Below, piece after piece: positions 26,990 through 36,732 of a stretch of 64,000 nucleotides of DNA. The position numbers were made by a program, and so were the translations under genes. Numbering within the stretch: position 1 is the stretch's first letter; every line of letters begins with the position of its first letter. The stretch is from contig CAWJHQ010000016.1 of the NCBI GenBank assembly GCA_963842775.1, forward strand, positions 248,001 to 312,000, in the 5' to 3' direction. The notes beneath the pieces were generated by a model, which was given only the letters and a program-made list of their open reading frames with translations, was not told the origin of the DNA and ran no database searches. The DNA is from R-RK-3 sp963842775. Lineage in GTDB: Bacteria > Pseudomonadota > Alphaproteobacteria > Rhizobiales > Rhodomicrobiaceae.

Positions 26990-28964
26990 CGGCGATACTC
27001 GGCGCGAGGGTGAAGTAAAACGTCGTCCCCTTGCCGGGCGTGGACTTCGAGCCAGATGCGCCCATGATGCCTGTCTATGATTTTGCGTACGAAGGTCAGT
27101 CCCACGCCGGTGCCCTTTTTATTGTCGTCTTCTTCATTGAGCCGCTTGAAGATGCGAAATATGTCTTCATAAAATTCTTCATCGATGCCGATGCCATTAT
27201 CCCTGACGTAAAAGACCTGTTTTTCGATGCCGCTTTTCGTTCTCATCTCGTCGATGCAGCCGATCTCGACGGTTTTCTCTTCGTTGTCGTTATATTTCAC
27301 AGCGTTGGTAATCAGGTTACGGAATATTTCGGTCACACCGGTTTTGTCACCGACAATTTCCGGCAAGGGGCGCGGAACGACGACAGTTGCGTTTCGCTCT
27401 CGCAACGTCGTTTCCATCATCGATTCGATATCACGGATTGCCGCATTGAGGTCGGTGGGCCGAATCGCCAATTCCTGGCGGCCAAGACGAGAGAAGTACA
27501 GAAGGTCATTGACGAGCTGTTCCATGCGCTGACTGAGATAGCGCAGGCGATGCAGACGTTTAATGCCCTGTGCATCCAACTTGTCCTGGTAATCCTCGTA
27601 CAAAAAAGTGGAATTGTTGAACAGGCCGCGCAGAGGTTCCTTCAAGTCATGCGAGGCGATATAGGCGAAATCGTCGAGCTCCTGATTGCTGCGTTCCAGC
27701 TCCCTCGTGTAGTGCAGCAAGTCTGCTTCGGCCTTTTTTTGCATGCTGATGTCGCGCATGATTTTTGAAGTGCCGATAATGCGCCCCGTCGTATTCCGTA
27801 CGGGCGATAGTGGTGAGCGAAACGCTGATGCACTGCCCATTCTTATGGAGGCGCATGGTTTCCAGGCGATGGATTTCTTCGCCTCTGCTCAGTCGTTCCA
27901 GAATATCCCGCTCCTCCTCCAGTTTCTCCGGCGGGACGATAAGGGTGACGGGCTTGCCGATGGTTTCTTCGGCGCTGTAGCCCAATAGCCGTTCAGCGCT
28001 GACATTCCAGGATGTGATAATGCTCTCCAGCGTCTCGCTGATGATCGCGTCGTCCGAGGAAGCAACGATGGCGGCGAGCAATGCCCTCCTTTCCTCGACC
28101 TGTTTGCGAACACTGATATCGCGGAGGATTCCAGGCAAGTACCGCCCGTCCTTCAGCCGAAAGGCGCTCAGGGCCAAATCCATCGGGAAAACCGAGCCAT
28201 CCTTGCGTTTGGCGCTGACAACGCATCCTGCCACGCCCGTAAGATGTCCCTGGCGGGCGGAGAAATAGCGCAAAAGATCGCCGCGCTGCCCGGTGTGCTG
28301 TGGTTCCGACATCAGCATTTCGATATTGCGGCCAAGCACTTCCGCCGGCTGATAACCGAAAATGCGCTGACTGGCGGGATTGAAATGCTCGATGATTCCC
28401 TGCTCGTCGATGGAGATCAACGCATCCACCGCGTGATCGACCACCGCATTCAGCTTGTTTTCGCTCCGCCTGAGGGTCCGCTCGGTCTTATGACGCATGT
28501 AGACGAGCGCGGCCACGAACCACACCGCCCCTATGGTCAAGAAACGGTCGATCAATGCCATCGAGGTATCCGGCTCGGTCGGTAGCCTTGGCAAAATACG
28601 CGATCGCCATGAGCGCCGTGGCGATGCCGGCAAATACAAATGCTGTGTGGGAGCGCGTGAACCACAAGCAGCAGAAGACGAGCGGGATATAAGCAACGCC
28701 GGCCGCTACGCCGAGCGGCGTCGACAGGTCGAACAGCAGCACGAGCAGACACAATAGCGCCGGCATCCATAAGGGCACGCTCGCGGCGCCAAACGCTTGC
28801 CAGCGCCAGGCTGGCGCCAGAAGTTCGGCGCCTTCGCCCATGAAGCCAGCCACCGCTTGGCGAGCCGTACGCCCGTGGCCGCCCCATATGCCCTTCATTT
28901 GCCCGAGCATGAACCCGGCTCCGAGAGCGAATATGCGGAAGCCCGGTGGGTCCATCGCGGCCAT
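26976..28964 (-). CDS. Membrane PAS-PAS sensor histidine kinase (three frameshifts)
   Basis: Three minus-strand frames join into about 661 residues. The N-terminus has membrane helices (WMPALLCLLVLLFDLSTPLGVAAGVAYIPLVF; IATALMAIAYFAKATD; RFLTIGAVWFVAALVYM). Then come PAS 1 (AVDALISIDEQGIIEHFNPAS) and PAS 2 (DDAIISETLESIITSWNVSAERLLGYS), a HisKA domain (FAYIASHDLKEPLRGL, phospho-His), and a HATPase domain (NLITNAVKYN, DNGIGIDEEFYEDIF, GTGVGLTFVRKI). Breaks lie near 28575, 27810 and 27035, each consistent with one extra base. The restored end stops at 26976-26978, inside the receiver gene. It senses an unknown signal and should phosphorylate the adjacent receiver. Confidence 0.85.
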
Positions 28965-29281
28965 ATGCGGGACAAGCCGCCGGTCTGCCCCACGATCGTG
29001 CCACGCAACATGCGCCCCTGCTTGTCGTCTACCATGGATGCACCTTGCAGCGACACCAGAGGTCCGCCATTGTCGTTACGCAATCCATAGTTGAGCAAAA
29101 AATAGGTGCAACTTCTATTAACAAGACGCTGAATGGCGGTGTTTTAAACAATGCCGTCCGCACATTGCGGAGGCGCGCCTATTTTACCCGAGCGCGCAAT
29201 GACCGATCCCGCGTGAGCGGCGACCGGACCATTTCGGATAACGGCGAGTGCGGCGTTGGTGAACTGGCCTACCGCGCCGCT
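28965..29281. other. Intergenic region upstream of the kinase
   Basis: These 317 bases lie between the kinase start and the stop of the small membrane protein. A minus-strand open frame at 28895-29098 overlaps it but has no recognisable features. No repeat, terminator or RNA gene identified; the kinase promoter should be here. Confidence 0.3.
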
Positions 29282-29506
29282 TCAGAACTCATCCAGATTA
29301 TCGGAATCCTCGGAACGCTGCGCCTTATAGGGAGCCGTTTTCCTGCGTGGAAGCAATAGCAGCGCCAAGAGCACGGGAGGGAATAGAAACGGCGCCATCG
29401 TCCAGAACCCGGCATTGCGGTTTTTTGCCTGCGCGATTATCGCCCCGGCAATGCCGGCTATCAGCGCAGATACGAGATAGATCGTGATTAAGGATCCTGA
29501 TGACAT
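29282..29506 (-). CDS. Small membrane protein of unknown function
   Basis: A 74-residue protein with two hydrophobic helices (LITIYLVSALIAGIAGAIIA and FWTMAPFLFPPVLLALLLL) separated by QAKNRNAGF, followed by a basic-then-acidic tail ending EDSDNLDEF. The open frame extends upstream to 29680, but that part looks less protein-like, so I start at the Met before SSGSL. Gly-rich helices suggest insertion in the inner membrane; a similar two-helix layout occurs in many small uncharacterised proteins. No family recognised. Confidence 0.5.
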   Translation of the reverse strand: MSSGSLITIYLVSALIAGIAGAIIAQAKNRNAGFWTMAPFLFPPVLLALLLLPRRKTAPYKAQRSEDSDNLDEF

Positions 29507-29974
29507 GCTCAATCCGATGCAATCGGCGTTTTGCCAAGACAACTTAACGCAAGGGCCGAGTTGATCCGCAAACTGCGCTGGCGTCAAGCTACCGTGCCAT
29601 AAGCATGACGAGCGGAACTGCGCGTCGGCCATCGCTCCCAGGGCCTGCCCATATGGTGCAGTGAGAACGCATCGTACCAAATTTGCAACAGTGACCTGGA
29701 ATTGACCGGCCTCCCCTTTCCTAAGCGTTTGGGCATGGTCCGCATCGATTTCTTGCGATAAATTCCCCCGGGGGCTTGCTGGGTGGCGGAAGTGGTGATC
29801 TGTTTCCGTTCGGAATCAGAGTGACCTGATCGCCCGCACCGCGAAGACCGCATGTTGGGGGGTATGTATTTTATGTCTATTCGCCCAGTTTCATTGGCAA
29901 AGGTCGCGTGCGGGAGATTCGCAGGACGCCGCGAACGCGCCGGGGACATGCAAGCACCGCGTCAATCGGACCGG
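29507..29974. other. Intergenic region before the lipoprotein gene
   Basis: A 468-base stretch between a minus-strand small membrane protein and the plus-strand lipoprotein gene. Open frames here on both strands (upstream extensions of the two neighbours) show no recognisable domain. CCCCCGGGGGC near 29766 is a short palindrome. It should hold divergent promoters; I cannot place them. Confidence 0.3.
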
Positions 29975-31267
29975 ATGCGTCAGCGCCGCCGCAAATTCGG
30001 CAGGCTCGTGATCGCGCTGGCGTGTTTGGCCCTATCCGCATGCGCCTTCACGGACGGTACCGTCGACGGCCGCTACGACACGATCAACCGCAGCACTGAC
30101 GCCGCGCGCAACCAAGCCATTCTCTTGAATATCGTTCGTGCCAGTAGGGCAGAACCGTTGAATTTTGTGGCATTTGCCAAAATCGGCGGGAACACGTCGA
30201 CCAGTCTGGGAGTGGGGCTGCCAACCTTCCTTGTCGGCCCGGACCGGGTGCCGAACCAGAAGCAGCTCGCCATTGGTAACAACACGCTCAACGCTAGCGT
30301 GGGCGCCAGCAGCAATTTCGATATCGCTATCCTGGAGAACCGCGATTTTTATAGTGCGCTGCTGACCCCGGTCGACGAAGTGACCTTGAACTTTTTTGAA
30401 CGGCAGGGCTATCCGCGTGAATTGCTGTTCTGGCTGTTCGCGGACTCTGTCCGCATCACCTACAACGGCAAGACGGCTGAATTCCGCAATGAGCCTTCGG
30501 ATGAGAAATCCTGCGAGTTCGTGCCTCAGCGCCGGTGTTTCGTCAATTACGTGGACGCTGCGATCGATACCGGCTTCCGCGTGGAAACGCGCGTCGTCGA
30601 CAGGGTGATGACCGGCTCGGACGGCAAATCGAAGCTTGTCCCCAAAACCGAAGCGCGGACCTGCTTCGATCCGGTGCTGGCCGATCGGGCAAAACGCGAA
30701 GTCCAGCAGGGCCTGCGAACGCGCACGCCGCGTCTGGCCGGGACAGCTGTAAATCCCATTTGCGGCAAATCGCCGTGGCCGAGGGAGGATGGTGAATCCG
30801 GGAGAAAGCGCAGGTCCGAATCAGGCTCTGGCGACGGGTTGTTGTCCAACCGGCTGATCATCCAGTCGACGCCGCCGCAAAAGCAAATGCCGGAGCCGCG
30901 AGCTTTGACGCGAGGGCTTGCAAGGCCTGCCCCGGTCGCGACCGGAACGGCGAAGCAGATCTTCGAAATTTCAACACGATCGACCTATGGCATCTATCAA
31001 TATCTCGGGCGGATATTGGCTGAAAAAGCGATGGGCCAGGTGAGGCTGGATGGAACCGGCAGGGACGATGCTCAGGTTCTGACCATCGTTGAAGGTGGCA
31101 CGACGCCTTGCTTCACCGAGGTCGAAGACGCCGGCAAGCATTATTGCGTTCCCGCCGAGGGGGCTGAAAACACCAAGCGGATCATCAGTCTGCTGGCTCA
31201 GTTGCTCGCGTTGAAAACGCCGCAAAGCGACCTTCCGTTCACGCCGACCGTGCGGGTGACGCCGTGA
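29975..31267 (+). CDS. Lipoprotein of unknown function
   Basis: A 430-residue secreted lipoprotein. MRQRRRKFGRLVIALACLALSAC is a type II signal peptide whose lipobox LSAC places the acylated Cys at about residue 23. The mature part has DTINRSTDAARNQAILLNIVRASRAEPLNFVAFAKIGGN, a conserved-looking block, then a middle with several cysteines (CEFVPQRRCF) and a low-complexity basic linker near residues 270-320. The end returns to folded sequence (EISTRSTYGIYQYLGRILAEKAM). The open frame extends to 29852, but the signal peptide fixes the start here. I do not recognise the function; the lipobox suggests the outer membrane or periplasmic face. Confidence 0.7.
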   Translation: MRQRRRKFGRLVIALACLALSACAFTDGTVDGRYDTINRSTDAARNQAILLNIVRASRAEPLNFVAFAKIGGNTSTSLGVGLPTFLVGPDRVPNQKQLAIGNNTLNASVGASSNFDIAILENRDFYSALLTPVDEVTLNFFERQGYPRELLFWLFADSVRITYNGKTAEFRNEPSDEKSCEFVPQRRCFVNYVDAAIDTGFRVETRVVDRVMTGSDGKSKLVPKTEARTCFDPVLADRAKREVQQGLRTRTPRLAGTAVNPICGKSPWPREDGESGRKRRSESGSGDGLLSNRLIIQSTPPQKQMPEPRALTRGLARPAPVATGTAKQIFEISTRSTYGIYQYLGRILAEKAMGQVRLDGTGRDDAQVLTIVEGGTTPCFTEVEDAGKHYCVPAEGAENTKRIISLLAQLLALKTPQSDLPFTPTVRVTP

Positions 31268-31331
31268 GGGGAAGCTGAGCGGGCGCATCGCCTATGACAG
31301 ACGTGGTGCGGCGGCTCGCCGCGCTGACGTT

Positions 31332-32009
31332 CTACGCAACGGCGAGAATGTTATCTTCGACCGTACTCAAATGCTGACGCATCGCCTCGACGGCGGCTTT
31401 CGCATTCCGGTCTAAGAGGGCGGCGACAACCGCTCGGTGCTGATCGTCATAAGCCCCGCGCGTTTCGGCGGTGAGGGAGCGTTTCTTCAACTCGAACCAT
31501 TGCGGCTGGTTGCGCGCTTCGCTGATGGCCCGGCAATAATCGATCAGAACCTCGTTTTTGGCCGCAATGAATATCGCCAAATGCAGCCGCGCGTCCCAAT
31601 GCTCGAAATCGGCGATTTCCTTTGCCGCGAGGCTCTCTTCGAGCGCGTTGGAAATTGCGTCGAGATCCGCGCGGCTGGCACGCGTCGCAGCGAGCCCGGC
31701 GGCGCGAGGCTCGATGATCAGCCGGGTCTCGAGCAGGTCGCGCGGACTGGCCTCGCTCATCCGAAATGCGATGCCGTCTCCCGGCTTTTTTTCCCGAGGC
31801 GCTATGAAAGTGCCGCGTCCGACGTGCCGCGTCAGATAGCCGGTATCCTCCAGGCAATCCAAGGCACGCCTTAACGTATTTCTTGCAACGGCGAACCGGC
31901 CGGCGAGGACGCGTTCCGGGGGAAGCCTTCCGCCTGCGCTCCATTCGCCCCCGTCGATCATGCGGCGAAGTTCCTCGGCGAGCTCGATCGAGTTGCGCGA
32001 TCCGGACAT
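31332..32009 (-). CDS. GntR/FadR-family transcriptional regulator
   Basis: A 225-residue regulator. The N-terminal winged helix (LAEELRRMIDGGEWSAGGRLPPERVLAGRFAVARNTLRRAL) is GntR type. The C-terminal all-helical FCD domain (LLETRLIIEPRAAGLAATRASRADL, HLAIFIAAKNEVL, HRAVVAALLDRNAKAAVEAMRQHL) binds a small carboxylate-like ligand, often through a metal held by Asp and His. It is divergent from the hydrolase-transporter cluster starting at 32307 and is the obvious candidate to control it. Tandem repeats sit immediately upstream of its start. Confidence 0.9.
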   Translation of the reverse strand: MSGSRNSIELAEELRRMIDGGEWSAGGRLPPERVLAGRFAVARNTLRRALDCLEDTGYLTRHVGRGTFIAPREKKPGDGIAFRMSEASPRDLLETRLIIEPRAAGLAATRASRADLDAISNALEESLAAKEIADFEHWDARLHLAIFIAAKNEVLIDYCRAISEARNQPQWFELKKRSLTAETRGAYDDQHRAVVAALLDRNAKAAVEAMRQHLSTVEDNILAVA

Positions 32010-32011
32010 AG

Positions 32012-32032
32012 ACCAATTCTATACCAATTCTA
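32012..32032. promoter_or_regulatory. Tandem 10-bp repeat, candidate operator
   Basis: ACCAATTCTA occurs twice, at 32012-32021 and 32023-32032, an 11-base period that puts both copies on one face of the helix. On the minus strand each copy reads TAGAATTGGT, and the first TATAGAAT also resembles a -10 element only about 10 bases before the regulator start. No ribosome site is visible there, so the transcript may be leaderless. A good candidate for an autoregulatory site. Confidence 0.45.
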
Positions 32033-32306
32033 AGCCAAAAGAGAAGACGATCTTTCGCCACCGCATCGATTCGCCGAAGTCGAGCCGCGATGGAGCCTAT
32101 GTCAGAAATGAATTTGACGCCTGTCGGTTCTAATGCAACGATGCATCAACCAAAATCAAAATTGGCGCAGTATTGGTTTAGTTTGCGCTGGGAAGAGACG
32201 CGTCAGGAGTTAGGTCTTGAAGATCGGCACTTTGCGCCGCGGCCAATGCCATGTGGCTGCTTTCATTGAGCGGCGCTCTCGAAAATCCGATTGTGGAGCG
32301 CGGCGA

Positions 32307-33105
32307 ATGACAGCGAATGTCGTCGCGGGCATGGCTGTTGAGATCTGCCGGCGACGGAACGCCGGTCATCTGCATCCATGGCCTTGGCGGCACGTCGAAT
32401 AGCTTCACGCCGCAAATGCCTGTGCTCGCGACCATGCGCGCAATTCGACCGGACCTGCCGTGCTCCGGGCGCTCGGCGAATGTCGAAAAGCCGTCGATCG
32501 GCAGCTTCGCCGCGGGCATCGCCAGGCTCGCGGACGTGCTCGGCGTCAAATCCGCCCATTTCATCGGCCATTCGCTCGGGACCATCATCTGTCAGCATCT
32601 CGCGGCGGACCGGCCCGAACTGGTGCGCAGCCTCGCCTTGATCGGCGCGCTCATCGAGCCCGCCCAACCGGCGCGCGACGGCCTGCGCCAGCGTGCCAAG
32701 ACGGCCCGGTCCGGCGGCATCGCGGAGATCGCCGACGCCATCGTGCAGAACGGCATGGCGGCCGACAGCCGCTCGCGCAATCCGGCCGCCGCCGCCTTTG
32801 TGCGCGAAACAATCATGCGGCAATGCCCGGAAGGCTATGCGCGGACCTGCGAGGCGCTTGCCGAGGCCAATGCGGCAAACCATCAGCGCATCCGCTGCCC
32901 GGTGCTCATCATCAATGGCGAGGACGATTCGGTGGCGACGCCGTCGGTCGCCCGCGAACTGGCCGAGCGCATCGGCGGCGCGAAAGCCGTGATCCTGCCC
33001 CGATGCGGCCATTGGGCGACGATCGAGCGGCCGGACGAGATCAATGCGGAGTTGCGCCGGTTCCTCGGCGGAGAAGCCAGCGGGCGGCTGCGCGGAATAG
33101 CTTAG
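32307..33105 (+). CDS. Alpha/beta hydrolase (one frameshift near the start)
   Basis: About 265 residues. The oxyanion segment ICIHGLGGTSNSF, the nucleophile elbow FIGHSLGTIICQHLA (Ser), the acid in LIINGEDDSVATP and the terminal His in RCGHWATIERPDEIN form a complete triad. I start at the ATG at 32307 (TANVVAGMAVE), since GGAG lies about 9 bases upstream; one extra base near 32341 separates this from the main frame (SAGDGTPVIC). An esterase, lactonase or C-C hydrolase is possible. It is the first gene of the cluster running to about 45.9 kb. Confidence 0.8.
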
Positions 33106-33151
33106 CGAGTGGCAGGGAAGAGCGACGGGCGGGCGAAGAGGAGAGCAGATT

Positions 33152-34475
33152 ATGAGCGAATTCCGCAGCGGCCCTGGCTTTGGTTTCCAATCCGGGCGAA
33201 GGCTCGATCGTCTTCACCAATGTCCGCGTGCTCGACGCGACGGGCGACCAGCCCTTCATGGGCGAGGTCGTCGTGCAAGGCAACCGCATCGTCTCGGTCA
33301 CGCGCGGCCAGCGCGTCACGCCGGGCGGCGGCGCGACCGTCATCGACGGCGGCGGCGCGACGCTGATGCCCGGCCTGATCGACGCGCATCTGCATCTGTC
33401 CTGGAACAATGCGCCGGGCATCGACCCGATCCAGATGATGGAGCTGGAAGAGCATATGCTGGTCACCATGGAAATGGCCAAGCTCGTGCTCGATGCCGGT
33501 TTCACCTCCGGACGCGGCGCGGCGGCGGCCAAACCCCGCCTCGACGTGGTGGCCAAGCGCTTCATCAATGAAGGGCGCTTCCCCGGTCCGCGCTATCTGG
33601 CGGCCGGTCCCGAAATCACCACGGTCGGCGGTCTCGGCGACAGCGCGCCCTCGCATATCCCGCATGAGGGGCTCAATCTCGGCATCGTCGTCTCCGGCCC
33701 GGAGGAGGTGCGCCGCGTCGTCCGCACGCTGATCAAATACGGCGTCGACAGCATCAAGCTGAACCTCTCCGGCGAGGCGATCACCGGCCTCGGCGCGGAA
33801 GAAACGCCGATGTCGGAGGAAGAGGTGGCGATGGCGGCGAAGGAGGCCAAATGCCGCAACAAGGTGCTTGCCGCGCATGCCCGTTCGTCCGGCTCGGTCA
33901 TGCAATGCGTCCGCCACGGCATCCAGAACATCTATCACGCCTCATTCGCCGACGAGCAGGCGCTCGACATGCTGGAGGCGGCGAAGGACCGGCACTTCGT
34001 CGCGCCGGGCCTCGCCTGGCTGATCAACACCGCGCGCCACGCCGAGCCTTGGGGCATCAAACCCGGCACGCCCGTCACGATCGCCTATGAGCGCGAGCTG
34101 GAGATGGCCGTCGAGACGATGCGGAAAATGCATCGGCGCGGCATCCGCGTGCTGATCGGCGGCGATTACGGCTTCGCCTGGACGCCGCAGGGCACCAACG
34201 CCAGGGACATCGAATATTTCGTCGATCTCGTCGGCATGTCGCCGATGGAAGCCATCATGGCGGGGACCAGATATGGCGGCCAGATCATGAATATGGGCGA
34301 TGAGCTCGGCATGATCCGGGAGGGTTTCCTCGCCGACATGCTGCTGGTCGACGGCGATCCGCTCGCCGATGTGCGCATCCTGCAGGACAAGAAGCGGCTC
34401 CTGGCGATCATGAAGGACGGCAAGTTCCACAAGGAGCCCGCGGCCCGCCAGAGTTTCGTCCGGCGGGTTGCTTGA
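33152..34475 (+). CDS. Amidohydrolase-family metal-dependent hydrolase (one frameshift)
   Basis: About 440 residues. An N-terminal beta sandwich leads to PGLIDAHLHLSWN with the HxH metal ligands near residue 80. Then follow a Lys-containing strand (SIKLNLSGEAITG), a distal His in VLAAHARSSG, VMQCVRHGIQNIYHASF, and an Asp segment (LIGGDYGFAWTPQGTN). The C-terminus closes with GFLADMLLVDGDPLADV. This layout is the imidazolonepropionase/prolidase-like branch of the superfamily. The ATG at 33152 has GAGGAGA upstream; skipping one base near 33178 (SGPGF then VSNPGEG) joins it to the main frame. Substrate unknown; likely an amide or cyclic ester taken up by the adjacent importer. Confidence 0.85.
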
Positions 34476-34517
34476 GGCAAGGGCGCTAAAGCATCGTGCG
34501 CTTGACCGCAATCAAAA

Positions 34518-34688
34518 GCCCCCTCACCCACCCGCCTTACGGCGGGAGCCCTCTCCCGCGAGGGGAGAGGGCAAGGGAGCCGCGCACGCTTCCTTCTTCA
34601 GCCCTCTCCCACGTCGTGAGCCTTTACGGCGAACGACAAGCGTTCGCCTTCGGGAGAGGGCGGCGACGCAGTCGCCGGGTGAGGGTGG
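34518..34688. repeat. Dispersed palindromic repeat, family 2, copy 1
   Basis: Nested inverted repeats: CCCCTCACCC at the left end pairs with GGGTGAGGG at the right, and CCCTCTCCCGCGAGGGGAGAGGG forms a strong inner hairpin. Same design as at 38053, 47566 and 55930. It lies between the amidohydrolase and the permease gene. Confidence 0.8.
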
Positions 34689-34739
34689 AGCCACGCGACA
34701 GGTGCGGTCGATTGAGCACCGGAGGAGGATGAAACGGAC

Positions 34740-35634
34740 ATGAAGATCTTCCTCTCCACGCTGCTGAACGGCTTCACGCTCGCCGCGCTCTATTTCCTCG
34801 TGGCGAGCGGCTTCACCCTGGTTTTCGGGCTGATGCGCAACGTCAATCTCGCGCATGGCTCGCTCTATCTGATCGGCGGCTATATCGCCTATTCGGCGGT
34901 CGAGGCGACGGGCGTGTTCCTGGTCGGTTTCGCCGCCGCCTTCGTCACCATGGCGATCGCGGGCATCGCGCTGCAACTCCTGGTTTTCCGGCATATGGAG
35001 GGCCAGGATCTGCGCCAGACCATGGTGACGATCGGCATCTCCATCATCCTTGCCGATCTGGCGCTCTGGATCTGGGGCGGCGAATTCTACCAGATCTATC
35101 CGCCGGACTGGCTGTTCGGCGCAGCGAGCTTCCCCTTGGTCGTCGGGCGCGAAATCGAACGGCGACCCGGTCTATTTCACCTATCCCATCGTGCGGCTGT
35201 TCATCCTCGGCATCGCGCTCGTCATCGGTTTCGCGCTGTGGCTGATGCTGAACCGCACGCGCATCGGCATGATGATCCGGGCCGGCGTCGACGACCGCGA
35301 AATGCTGAACGCGACCGGCATCAATATTCAGCTCGTCTTCGTCGTGGTCTTCGCCATCGGCGCGGGGCTTGCAGGACTTGCGGGCGTCGTCGGCAGCATT
35401 TTCGCCTCGCTCGCGCCGGGTGAGGATGTCCGCTATCTGCTGGCCTCGCTGGTCGTGGTGATCGTCGGCGGCATGGGCAGCATTACCGGCGCGGCGCTCG
35501 GCGCGCTGCTGGTCGGCCTCGCCGAGCAATTCGGCTCGGTCTATTTCCCGACCTACGCCATCGCGCTGACCTTCCTGATCATGGTGGCGGTGCTCGCCTT
35601 CCGGCCGCAGGGCATCATGGGGGCGCCGCGATGA
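34740..35634 (+). CDS. livH: Branched-chain-type ABC permease LivH-like (one frameshift)
   Basis: About 297 residues, with eight or so hydrophobic helices. FTLAALYFLVASGFTLVFGLMRNVNLAHGSLYLIGGY is the classic LivH start. The frame breaks near 35155; dropping one base around GAAATCGAACGGCG restores NGDPVYFTYPIVRLF and then NRTRIGMMIRAGVDDREMLNATGI, the cytoplasmic loop that contacts the ATPases. GGAGGAGG lies 9 bases before the ATG. The stop overlaps the next permease start by 4 bases. Confidence 0.9.
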
Positions 35635-36673
35635 GCGTCACGACGGGCGAGGAAAGGCTGATCGGCTCGCTCCCCGTCGCGGCGGCGTCGAGCTGGTTCA
35701 GCCCGGCGCATATCGTCCTCGCCTTTCTCCTCCTGGTGCTGCCGGCGCTGACAAGCGACTTCATCCTGTTTTCCATCTTCGCCTGGGCGCTGTGCCTGGG
35801 CATGGTTGCGCTGTCGCTGATGTTCCTGGCGGGGCTCGGCGGCATGGTCAGCCTCGCCCAGCTCACGGTGGCGGGCGTCGCCGGCTATATGGTCGCGATC
35901 CTGGGCACCAACGGCATGGGCATCGGACTGAACTGGCCCTGGTGGGCGGTGATCCCGGCGGCCATCCTGATCGCCGTCCTCTTCGCCACGCTCACCGGCG
36001 CGCTCGCCGTGCGCACCGAGGGCATCTACACCATCATGATCACCCTCGCGATCGCGGCGGCCTTCTTCTATTTCGCACGGCAGAACTACGACATCTTCAA
36101 CGGCTGGAACGGCTTCAATCTCGTGCTGCCGCCCAAGCTGTTCGGCGTCGACTGGCGGCAGCCGGTGCCGTTCTATTATCTGGCGCTGTTTTTCGCCGTG
36201 CTGAGCTATGCGGCGGTGCTCTACGTCTCGCGCTCGGCCTTCGGACTGGCGCTGCAGGGCATTCGCGACAATGCGCGGCGCATGGAGGCCATCGGCTACA
36301 ATGTCGTGGCGCATCAGGATCGCGGCGCATAGTTTCGCCGGGCTGATAGCCGCCGTCGCGGGCGTGCTGCTCGTCTGGTTCAACGGCGCCATTTCGCCGA
36401 GCTCGATCGGCGTCGGCCCGGCCATCGACATCCTCATCATCGCCATCATCGGCGGCCTCCGCCATCCGATCGGCCCGTTCATCGGCGCGCTGATCTATGC
36501 GGTGCTGTCGGTGTTCGCCATGGACCTCATCGAAATCTTCGTCGACCGGCAGCGCTTCAAACTGGTGATCGGCATCGTCTTTCTGCTGATCGTGCTGTTT
36601 TCGCCGGATGGCGTGCTGGGCATCTGGAGCCGCCTGCGGGAAAGGATGGCCGCCAGCCGCGACTGGAGCTTGA
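35631..36673 (+). CDS. livM: Branched-chain-type ABC permease LivM-like (frameshifts)
   Basis: About 346 residues once restored. MVSLAQLTVAGVAGYMVAILG and GIYTIMITLAIAAAFFYFA precede the coupling loop SAFGLALQGIRDNARRMEAIGYNV. One extra base near 36316 separates the C-terminal part (HSFAGLIAAVAGVLLVWFNGA...LIVLFSPDGVLGIW). That second frame has no stop before the binding-protein gene and stays in frame with it. One more extra base near the end would give a TGA at 36671-36673, the end I adopt. It couples to LivH by a 4-base overlap. Confidence 0.85.
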
Positions 36674-36732
36674 ATGAACTCAACGACACCGACGGGCCGG
36701 CAAACGGCCCGCGGGATAACAGGGAGGAAAGA

